A stretch of DNA of 64,000 bases from Enterococcus_E cecorum_B (lineage in GTDB: Bacteria > Bacillota > Bacilli > Lactobacillales > Enterococcaceae). Within the stretch, counting starts at the first letter, position 1; every line of letters starts with the position of its first letter. The stretch lies in assembly GCA_946499615.1 (NCBI GenBank), contig CAMMST010000003.1, positions 25,194-89,193 of the forward strand, written 5' to 3'. The notes beneath the pieces are model-generated. The model was given only the letters and a program-made list of their open reading frames with translations. It was not told the DNA's origin and ran no database searches. This document shows positions 53,375-61,500 of the stretch, piece after piece. The position numbers were made by a program, and so were the translations under genes.

Positions 53375-55198
53375 TCATGCAACGTCTGTAACGTCAATCG
53401 TCCCACCATTTTCAGGCTTATTTTTAGCAATATTTAATTGATATTCCAAATCTTCCTTGTCACTATGAGTAATATAGTAATTAAACCAGTGTCCATCTTC
53501 AGGAGAGTTAGAAAGCAAGTTGTATCGTTTATGCATAGTTGGAATATATTTTTTAGATTTAAACATTGGTATTCCACGTATTTTTAATAGACATTCATCA
53601 TTTCTTAGATTTGCAACTTCATCTGGCGTCATCAAATCCCTAGCATGTTTCTCATAATTTTTATTCATTCCACCACTTCTACCATAGCTTTTCGATACCT
53701 TAATCATATCAATCGTTTCTTTCCCAGCAAGCTCACTAATATATTTATGGATATCCTTTTCGTTTGACCCCAGATACAACAAGCTATCACAACTTGCAAG
53801 AATTTCTTCCCAGCTTTTTTCATATTTTTGCTTAAATTGGGATAAGGCTTGGATAATCGGCATAAAAAAGATTCCTCTTGACCGAGAAGTAGAAATATAT
53901 TGTGGGAAGGTTGGAATGGTCCCAATATTAGCAAACTCATCCCAGATATTTAAGACTAATCTAGGTAACTCATGCCCATGGTATTTTTCCCTTGACACAT
54001 GATAAAGCGTATCAATAGCTAAATCCAGCAACATGGCTAAAAGGAAGTTTAATGAATGGTCGGTATCCGATAAAGAAAGATATAAAATACGTTTGCCTTC
54101 CCCCATTTTTTCTAATTCTAAAGTATCTTTTGAGACCAATTTTTTAACTGAAGGCAAACCTAATGGCGCTAGTCGCACACTCATGGAGATAAGGATAGAT
54201 TTCCATGTATTCATTGCGGAACGACGAGCGGCAGTATACATTTCATAAACGAAATGATCTTCCCCATATTCCTCGGCAAATCGTTCCATCACAATATCAA
54301 GCGCTGTACGGTCATTTTCATTTTCCATTGTGTTCGCAACCAATAGAAGCTGACGAATATCATCGAATGTAGCTTCTTCATCAGGAATATTTTTATATTT
54401 TTCTTGTACATAGCCAAAGAGCGAGTAAAAACACATGGTTTCTGCTTTTACCCAAAAATCTTCGCTCGCACGTTCTCCTTTACCTTCCGTATTCGTGATT
54501 AAATTATTTACAGCTTTGATGATTCCTCTGTCATCTCGAATATAATGAAACGGGTTGAAAAATTCAGTCAAATGTGACTCAAGATTTGCAAGGTCAAAGA
54601 TTTTTACATCATAGCCTGCGTCACGAAACATCTTCCCTGTTTCCCGTTGCAAGATTCCTTTTGTCTCTGTCACGATATAATTCGCACTCAACTGCATTAG
54701 ATTAGGTTTCACAAAAGTAAATGTTTTCCCTGAACCCGCACCACCGATAACCGCTACATTTTTTGTTCGATTTAATTTTGGGTCTTTCATTTTGGTTTCA
54801 AGGGTCAACTGTTCTGTTTTGGTTAAAATAATCTGATTATCAGGGTCGTTCTTATTCTTAAAGAGTTCACTTTCTTGCTTATTCGCAAATCTTGCCGAAC
54901 CATATTCTTCGCCATGCCGATAATTTCCTTTCATCGTCAGATAGTAAATTCCCGCAAGAAAGTAACTAAGAATAAACAGCCCTGTTGCCATAACAGATAA
55001 TTTAGTAGGTATGGCAAAAACGTGTTGAAAAGGATACATGTACTGATTGGTTGCTTGATTTATTCGCTCAATCACACTACCATCATGTAATCCTTCATAA
55101 CAAATAACCATTTGATGAAAATACCATGATAACGGGACAACAAGAATAAGATACGTGTAAAGATTCGTCTTACTCACTTTTGAAAATAAAAAATTCAA
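53375..55198 (-). CDS. VirD4/TraG type IV coupling protein (PcfC-like)
   Basis: 607 residues. Two N-terminal membrane helices (about 15-30 and 66-88), Walker A VIGGAGSGKTFTFVKPN near 150, Walker B VLNIWDEFANIGTIPTFP near 416, and the family segments STSRSRGIFFMPIIQALSQ and LGSNEKDIHKYISELAG. It brings the relaxase-DNA complex to the channel. Start is TTG 55198 with GGGGGGACG upstream, directly after the stop of the PcfB-like gene (no gap), so translation is coupled. Complete and without disruption. Confidence 0.94.
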   Translation of the reverse strand: MNFLFSKVSKTNLYTYLILVVPLSWYFHQMVICYEGLHDGSVIERINQATNQYMYPFQHVFAIPTKLSVMATGLFILSYFLAGIYYLTMKGNYRHGEEYGSARFANKQESELFKNKNDPDNQIILTKTEQLTLETKMKDPKLNRTKNVAVIGGAGSGKTFTFVKPNLMQLSANYIVTETKGILQRETGKMFRDAGYDVKIFDLANLESHLTEFFNPFHYIRDDRGIIKAVNNLITNTEGKGERASEDFWVKAETMCFYSLFGYVQEKYKNIPDEEATFDDIRQLLLVANTMENENDRTALDIVMERFAEEYGEDHFVYEMYTAARRSAMNTWKSILISMSVRLAPLGLPSVKKLVSKDTLELEKMGEGKRILYLSLSDTDHSLNFLLAMLLDLAIDTLYHVSREKYHGHELPRLVLNIWDEFANIGTIPTFPQYISTSRSRGIFFMPIIQALSQFKQKYEKSWEEILASCDSLLYLGSNEKDIHKYISELAGKETIDMIKVSKSYGRSGGMNKNYEKHARDLMTPDEVANLRNDECLLKIRGIPMFKSKKYIPTMHKRYNLLSNSPEDGHWFNYYITHSDKEDLEYQLNIAKNKPENGGTIDVTDVA

Positions 55199-55906
55199 TT
55201 AGCGTCCCCCCTTTTCCGTTCGTTCGGGACCAGTATGTTCTTTCTTATGTTCTGATTGTGCTTTTTCAGCTTTTTCTTTTTGTAGGATTTCCTTGGCTTT
55301 TTCGATTTCTTGTCGAACAGGATTTTGTTTCTTTTCAGCCGATTGTACCACCTTGTTAGTAAATGATTGTTGTTCAGCTGATTTTGTAATAACCTTTTCC
55401 TGCACAACCGTCTGAGATTGCGTTTTTGTTTGAACTTCTTTCGTATCGTTTGTTTGAGCTTCTTTAGATTGTTCCTGTACCGCCTCTTGTTGAATACCTT
55501 TATTCTTTTCGTAATCAGGATACAGATAGTTAATAAGCGCTGGATCTTGTTGGTAAATACGGTCGGTAATATTCTCCACCGCATGTATCAGCGCTTCTCT
55601 ATCCTTTGAAAAGAATTGTAGCTTGGTATCCCCGTTTGCCATTTCTGTGATACTAGCCTGAACCCCAAATCGCTTTAACTCTTGCTTAAAGATACGCTCA
55701 TTCATTTTGGTATCTAACAAACGCTTATCAAAATCAATGAAATCTCGTGCCTGAGTTGTTTTTGCCATTTGCTTGTCCGAAACCATACCACCAATACGAT
55801 TTTGTCCTGTTAATTGATTGAGTATCAGCTGTAAACTTTTGAAAGTTACCCCTCGTAAAGCTCTAAGCGTATATTCCACCGCATAATCTTCAGGCTCTCT
55901 AATCAT
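55199..55906 (-). CDS. PcfB-like (DUF3801) accessory protein
   Basis: 235 residues. N-terminal DUF3801-like domain: EYTLRALRGVTFKSLQLILNQL, GMVSDKQMAKTTQARDFID, FKQELKRFGVQASITEM and ALIHAVENITDRIYQQDPA. The last 95 residues are a charged glutamine- and lysine-rich tail ending ERTEKGGR. In pCF10 PcfB partners with the coupling protein. ATG 55906 follows AGGAGGTGG; the frame upstream to 55942 crosses a hairpin and is rejected. First gene of the transfer operon after the hairpin at 55935. Confidence 0.83.
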   Translation of the reverse strand: MIREPEDYAVEYTLRALRGVTFKSLQLILNQLTGQNRIGGMVSDKQMAKTTQARDFIDFDKRLLDTKMNERIFKQELKRFGVQASITEMANGDTKLQFFSKDREALIHAVENITDRIYQQDPALINYLYPDYEKNKGIQQEAVQEQSKEAQTNDTKEVQTKTQSQTVVQEKVITKSAEQQSFTNKVVQSAEKKQNPVRQEIEKAKEILQKEKAEKAQSEHKKEHTGPERTEKGGR

Positions 55907-55934
55907 CAAAACCACCTCCTCATAAAATAAAATA

Positions 55935-55956
55935 AGCGTCACTCCTATGAGTCACG
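55935..55956 (-). promoter_or_regulatory. leader hairpin upstream of the PcfB-like gene
   Basis: GCGTGACTC-ATAG-GAGTGACGC on the minus strand, then TTATTTTATTTT and directly AGGAGGTGG. It looks like a weak terminator or attenuator before the transfer operon; a matching structure precedes the gene at 56664. Confidence 0.55.
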
Positions 55957-56042
55957 CAAAAAAAATAATATGAAATTATATTTACATCTCACCCCTCTCC
56001 CCATAAACTGTTAATATACATTAAAATAAGGGACTGATAATT

Positions 56043-56672
56043 ATGAACTCTACTATGAATACCCAATCACCGACTCAAGGTGGTGTTTCTTATTTGGAAA
56101 TCATTGTATTAGTGGGAACACTAATTCTTTCAATCGTACAATTTTACCATTTATACCTAAAACAAAAGAGCGAAACACCTAGTCAAGAAAAAATTAAAGA
56201 TTTTTATATCAAAACCTTGAAACCTTTTTATCCGTATCTGTTTCGTACAATCACTCATCAAAATAAAACGGAGGTATGGTGGGCACTTTTTAACATTCGC
56301 AAACACTTAAAAGAAAATGAACTTTGGTTTTATCTGCCTGCTTCATTAATTTATCACTTAAGAAAAACAATGATATTATTAGAAATTGTACGACCTAATG
56401 AAGTACAACTTCGATTGATCAATCAAAGCTATCATCAATTCTGCGAGCGATACTTCATCGAAAGCAATAATATTCGTCAACTTACACACACAAGATATTG
56501 GGACGAACAAATTCGAATCGATTTGCGATTGTACTCAGATAACAAAGAATTAAAACGACTAAAATGGAAAATACGTTTGGATAACGTTAAACTATATACT
56601 CCTTTTATTATATTATCCATTTTATATGTGTTTATTGCCCTAAATTATATCTTGTATTATTTGTTAAAATAG
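56043..56672 (+). CDS. hypothetical two-helix membrane protein (paralogue A)
   Basis: 209 residues: one membrane helix near 20-38 (IIVLVGTLILSIVQFYHLY), a soluble middle (KPFYPYLFRTITHQNKTEVW, LWFYLPASLIYHLRKT), the motif NQSYHQFCERYF, and a C-terminal hydrophobic region (TPFIILSILYVFIALNYILYY). On the opposite strand to the transfer genes. Related in layout and motif to the protein at 57736 (FCxRYF). AAGGGA upstream of ATG 56043. Function unknown; a membrane exclusion or defence factor is conceivable but not shown. Confidence 0.68.
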   Translation: MNSTMNTQSPTQGGVSYLEIIVLVGTLILSIVQFYHLYLKQKSETPSQEKIKDFYIKTLKPFYPYLFRTITHQNKTEVWWALFNIRKHLKENELWFYLPASLIYHLRKTMILLEIVRPNEVQLRLINQSYHQFCERYFIESNNIRQLTHTRYWDEQIRIDLRLYSDNKELKRLKWKIRLDNVKLYTPFIILSILYVFIALNYILYYLLK

Positions 56673-57008
56673 ATAAAAAATAATAAACAATCCAATAATT
56701 ACATCCGCTATTTCTGCCCAAACACGTATAAACATTCTTTCGTTTGGTGAATAAGGAATTTTCCTTGAAAAAATCATTGTAAAGTCAATTCCCACAATGA
56801 TTAATAATAGAATAGAAGAAATAATCAATGCACTATTCCGCCCGTACACATTAGGTGATAAATTTAACGTTCCTATCGTTATCATCAAACAAGTAATAAA
56901 GGTTAATATATCTAGCCATATGGACTTAAATCCAGTAGAAAGGGTAAACACATCATAAATAAAAAGTGCCATACTCACGACAAATAAACAATAAATGTAA
57001 AAATCCAT
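56664..57008 (-). CDS. hypothetical four-helix membrane protein, 114 residues
   Basis: Four hydrophobic helices: FYIYCLFVVSMALFIYDVF, WLDILTFITCLMITIGTL, SALIISSILLLIIVGIDFTM and RVWAEIADVIIGLFIIFYLF, with almost no soluble part. No family recognised. Convergent with paralogue A and overlapping it by nine bases at the 3' ends. AGGAGG lies ten bases before ATG 57008, and a hairpin like that of the PcfB leader precedes it. Confidence 0.68.
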   Translation of the reverse strand: MDFYIYCLFVVSMALFIYDVFTLSTGFKSIWLDILTFITCLMITIGTLNLSPNVYGRNSALIISSILLLIIVGIDFTMIFSRKIPYSPNERMFIRVWAEIADVIIGLFIIFYLF

Positions 57009-57033
57009 CTTGTTGCCTCCTCAAATAAAATAA

Positions 57034-57055
57034 ACGTATCTCCGAGAAGATACGC
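57034..57055 (-). promoter_or_regulatory. leader hairpin upstream of the 114-residue membrane gene
   Basis: GCGTATCTTCTCGGAGATACGT on the minus strand followed by TTATTTTATTT and then GAGGAGG. Very close in layout to the hairpin at 55935-55956. Confidence 0.55.
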
Positions 57056-57076
57056 TAAAACTACATATACAAGCAT

Positions 57077-57175
57077 ATATCATCTATGATATACTTTTGC
57101 TGTTGAATATGAATTCAATATCCTAATTCTTTTTTTGATTAAGTTTTCTTCAATCTATTGACTATACTTAATCAA
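57077..57175. promoter_or_regulatory. cluster of three inverted repeats
   Basis: ATATCATCTATGATAT at 57077-57092 (perfect), TTGAATATGAATTCAA near 57103-57118 (imperfect), and TTGATTAAG (57135-57143) pairing with CTTAATCAA (57167-57175). No gene in this stretch, so a regulatory region for the neighbouring minus-strand genes is likely. Confidence 0.45.
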
Positions 57176-57294
57176 CCTAACTCAAAAAGCAGAAACTTAT
57201 TCCAAACAGATACTCCTTTTTGTTTCTCTGTTTTATTGGTTCTGTATTTTTGAGTTTTTTTGTATCACTTTCCACATTTAGCCTCAAAAAAATA

Positions 57295-57525
57295 CTACTG
57301 TAGATAATCATTTTCTGAACTTCTTTCAGAAATATCGTAAATACCAAAAACATAGCCATGTTTTTCAGCTTCTTTTTTTAATTGTTCAACTTCTCCTTTA
57401 GGGTCAGTGACTAACACTGGTTTTATCTCTTTTCCTTTTCCTGCTTTTCCCAAGCAAAGAAAATTATTCTTTGGAAGTTGTAGACTTTCTTTCATTATAT
57501 TCTTTGCACAGTTTTCCATTGTCAT
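57295..57525 (-). CDS. small protein resembling a coupling-protein nucleotide-binding fragment
   Basis: 76 residues. The segment FLCLGKAGKGKE resembles a Walker A loop but lacks the final Ser/Thr, and is followed almost at once by VLVTDPKGEVEQLKKEAEKH, close to the (I/V)VTDPKGE strand of VirD4/TraG proteins, then GYVFGIYDI. The order matches a coupling protein, but with the intervening 20 or so residues missing. Good ribosome binding site GAGGAG seven bases before ATG 57525. Either a degenerate remnant or a short domesticated derivative; not from the local VirD4, whose matching strand reads differently. Confidence 0.5.
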   Translation of the reverse strand: MTMENCAKNIMKESLQLPKNNFLCLGKAGKGKEIKPVLVTDPKGEVEQLKKEAEKHGYVFGIYDISERSSENDYLQ

Positions 57526-57735
57526 TTTCCTTCTCCTCACTTTCTAACTTTCTTGAAATCATATCACTTATTTTAAAATACAATACATACTAAATATTCT
57601 CTAGCAAGTTCTACTTAATAAATTTTTTTGCAACAAAAAAAACAATATTCCATCTACAGATACACTTCAGAAAAAAATATATGCTATTATCAATTTGTAA
57701 TTAAAATGTATCAATTAAAGAAAGAGGTTTTTTCC

Positions 57736-58353
57736 ATGGAAAAGAATTTAACATTCATTTTAAGTGTCACTTCTATCATTGTTACCTTATCTATATTTAT
57801 CCTTAAATACATCTTTGACTTCATTTTTAAAGATGAAACTGTATTGAAACCTAAAGCAAATCAGTTATTCTTTATTCCTTCCTTTAAATATATGAGGAAT
57901 ATTATCTTCCAAAAAGTCACTGAACAAAACTATTTGAAAATCAAAGAAACAATGTCTGCTATATATTCACTACTTCTGGTTTCTAACACAAGATATTATA
58001 TGCCGGAAAAATTATTAACCATTTTGGAACAACTAATCAAGCAATTTGATGAATCATTAGATAAAACAACTAATAAACCTATTAATATCAAGAAGGTGAA
58101 CAAGCTATTTCAAAAATTCTGCAATAGGTATTTTTTAAACTACAATCAATATAAGAATTTCCCATTTTCTTTTAGCTATAAAATTACATCTCAGCATAAA
58201 CTAAGAATACGGTTTTTACAGATAAAATATTTTTGCTACTATATGCTCCACGTCGCTTTTACATTTTTCATAGTTGTTTGTGTAATAATTATTTCGATAA
58301 ATGTCATTCTAACAATTATTCAAATTGTATTGAACTTCCAAAATAACAAATAA
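57736..58353 (+). CDS. hypothetical two-helix membrane protein (paralogue B)
   Basis: 205 residues: N-terminal membrane helix (FILSVTSIIVTLSIFILKYI), a soluble middle (FKYMRNIIFQKVTEQNYLK, TRYYMPEKLLTILEQL), the motif NKLFQKFCNRYFLNYNQ, and a long C-terminal hydrophobic region (VAFTFFIVVCVIIISINVI). Shares layout and the FCxRYF motif with the protein at 56043. ATG 57736 follows AAAGAGG; the frame upstream to 57628 has no site. Same strand as paralogue A. Confidence 0.68.
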   Translation: MEKNLTFILSVTSIIVTLSIFILKYIFDFIFKDETVLKPKANQLFFIPSFKYMRNIIFQKVTEQNYLKIKETMSAIYSLLLVSNTRYYMPEKLLTILEQLIKQFDESLDKTTNKPINIKKVNKLFQKFCNRYFLNYNQYKNFPFSFSYKITSQHKLRIRFLQIKYFCYYMLHVAFTFFIVVCVIIISINVILTIIQIVLNFQNNK

Positions 58354-58458
58354 ATTAGGATTAACTGTACAATACAGATTAATAAAAAGAATGCAAATCG
58401 AATAAGGTAGCGTATGTAATAGATTATCCATCTTTTTCGGTTATCTCCCTTTAATTTA

Positions 58459-58510
58459 AAAAGTCGGTACTTACTAGATACGCTCTAGCAAGTGCCGACT
58501 TATTTGTTTT
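58459..58510. terminator. terminator between paralogue B and the surface protein gene
   Basis: AAGTCGGTACTT (58461-58472) pairs with AAGTGCCGACTT (58490-58501) with one mismatch; an inner CTAGA/TCTAG pair extends the stem. Serves the surface-protein gene on the minus strand and possibly paralogue B. Confidence 0.8.
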
Positions 58511-58523
58511 ACTTTACTATTGG

Positions 58524-61500
58524 TTATTCGCTGCGTTTAGAAGCTTTCAAAAAAGCAAAGATAATCACAGACATAACCACTAATACAAAACCGATAATAC
58601 TTAAAGCAAGGGTTGATTGACTTCCAGATTTAGGTAAGATTTTCTTGAAGTAAACAGATTGATGTTTATTCGTATGTTCGGTATTGTGTGTTGCAACTTC
58701 CTCTAATTCGCCTTTTTCGTTTTCTGACTCTAAACGTTCTTCAAAACTTAGTGTCTTTCCTGCTAAAGCCGAACCAGAAACAGTAAATTCAAAGACAAAT
58801 TTCATTGTAGCGTTTGTTGCTTTGAATACTTTCTCTGCAGAAGTTCCTTTTAGTGGTTTACCATCTACATAACCTTGTACCTTCACTTTGTAGATTTGTC
58901 CAACAACAAGACCATCAATTTCAGAGTATTCTTTTACTACTTGTTTGCCTTTGCCTTTTAGTGTTTTCGCACCATTAGCGCCAGTCGCTAAAGTAGTAAT
59001 AGTTGGATTGCCAAAGGTTACACTTTGATCCTTGTCGTCTTTATCTTCATGGATTGCTTGTTCTTCTGTTGGTTTTTCTGAATCGTACAGATATTCAAAG
59101 AACACCACACGTTTACCTTTTAACTGACGACCATCTACTTTAATAGTGACTTTATATTCGCCGTCTGCTTTTTCAGGAGTAAAGAATTCTTCATGTGAAG
59201 TAATCACTTCTTTAGGATTTGCGGCATTTACCAATTTCGTAACTAAACGATATTCACGGTTAGGAATTAACCCTTCGTATTTAACCACATCCACAAGTGT
59301 ATTTTCCGCAAAAGGTTGAATTTCTTTCGCAGCATTGAAACCAGTTGCTTGTGTGCCAATTTTTGGATTAGTAAATTCTACCGATTGTCCTTCATCTTCA
59401 GAATCTTCATGCTTACCAATTAAGTCATCTGGTTTTTCTGAATCATACAGATATTCTAAGAACGTTACTTTCTTACCACGTAATTTTGTACCATCAATTT
59501 TAAGTGTTACTTGATACTCGCCATCTGCTTTCTCAGGTGTAAACTCTTCTGATTGTTCTGCTAAGACATTTTCAGCATTGCCAAACTCAACTAGTTTTGT
59601 GACTAATTTATATTTGCGTCCAGCAACTACATTATGGTAAGCCACAGTATCAACTAAAATGTTTTCTTTGAATGGATTCATCAATTTAGCTTCGTTTTCA
59701 AAGGTTGCTTGTGTTTCTAATACAGGATTTGTAAATTCTACCGTCTGACCTTCATCATTAGCGTCCTCATGTTTGGCTTGCAATTCTTCAGGTTTCGCAT
59801 TGTCATAGACATACTCTAAGAATGTGACTTTCTTGCCTCGTAACTTCGTGCCATCTACTTTCACTTCAATACGTTCTTCTCCAGTTGCCTTTTTAGGTGT
59901 GAAGAACGTTTCAACCGTCTTAATCACATTTTCAGCATTGCCAAATTCAACGATTTTTGTTACGACACGATAACGACGATTTGGTGTCAAATCACGATAA
60001 CTTACAGTATCCACTAGTACGTTTTCTTTAAATGGGTTCATCAGTTTTGTGCCATTTTCAAATGTAGCTAGGGTACGAATTTCAGGGTTCGTCACGCGAA
60101 CTGTCTGACCTTCATCTTTTGGATTTTCGTGTTTTCCTTGTTCTTCGTCTGGTTTTACAGTGTTGTATAGATATTCAAAGAATACAAGGCGTTTACCACG
60201 TAATTTTGTACCATCCACATCAACTGTTACTTTGTGTTTACCGTTCTTCGTTTTGGCAGTAAAGAAAGTTTCAGTTGTTAAGATAACGTCTTTTAAGTCA
60301 TCAGCATTGACTAATTTTGTAACTACACGATACTTTTGTCCCACTGTTAAATCATGGTAATCAATGGTATCGACTAATGTATTTACTTTAAATGGATTGA
60401 AGGCTTTGAGTCCATTCTCAAAAGTTGCTAGTGTACCAATCTTAGGATTTGTAACACGAGTGGTTTGTCCTTCATCATTTTTATCTTCATGGCGTGCTTG
60501 CTCTTCACTTGGCTTTTCATCATCAGATAAATATTCAAAGAATACAAGGCGTTTACCACGTAATTTTGTGCCATCCACATCAATGGTTACTTTATGTTCG
60601 CCAGATTTTGTGGTTGGTGTGAAGTAACTTTCAGATTGATGAATGACTTCTTCAGGTTTGTCTGCATTGACTAATTTAGTAACCACTTTGTAAGAACGAT
60701 TAATCGTTAAATCTTTAAATTTAACCACATCCACAAGCGTATTGACTTTGAATGGATCAAATTCTTTTAATTGGTTCGCAAATGTTGCTTTTGTACCAAT
60801 CTCTGGGTTAGTAATACGAACCGTTTGTGATTCGTCTTTGTTGTCTTCATGCTTATCTTGTAACTCAGAAGGCTTTTCGTCGTCATATAGATATTCATAA
60901 AAGACAACTTTTTTACCACGTAATTTTGTACCATCTACAGTTAAGGAAACTTTATAATCTCCTGATTTTGTAGTTGGTGTAAAATGCGTTTCTTTTTCGG
61001 CAATCACATTTTGTTCGTTACCTACTTCCACTAACTTCGTCACAACACGATACGAACGATTGATTGTGACATCTTGATAGTGCATAACATCAACAATCAC
61101 ATTTTCTTTAAATGGATTGAGTTCTTTCAAGCCATTTGAGAATGTGGCAGTTGTACGAATTTGTGGATTAGTGATACGAACCGTTTGTGATTCATCTTTG
61201 TTGTCTTCGTGTTTATCTTGTAACTCAGAAGGTTTTTCATCGTCATACAGATATTCATAAAAGACTACTTTTTTACCACGTAATTTTGTGCCATCCACAG
61301 TTAAGGAAACTTTGTAATCTCCTGATTTTGTGGTTGGTGTGAAGTGTGTTGTTTTTTCCGCAATCACATTCTTTTCATTACCAACTTCAACTAATTTCGT
61401 TACTACTTTGTAAGAACGATTGATTGTGACATCTTGATAATGCATAGTATCAGTAATGACATTTTCTTTAAATGGATTGAGTTCTTTCAAGCCATTTGAG

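Noticed and set aside
55195..55584. 129-codon minus-strand frame overlapping the PcfB-like gene
   Set aside because: Extremely basic (lysine/arginine/asparagine) composition is a shifted reading of the glutamine/lysine-rich tail, with no ribosome binding site; unlike the nested frame at 36865.
57177..57359. 60-codon minus-strand frame
   Set aside because: Overlaps a better-supported gene in another frame and lacks a ribosome binding site.
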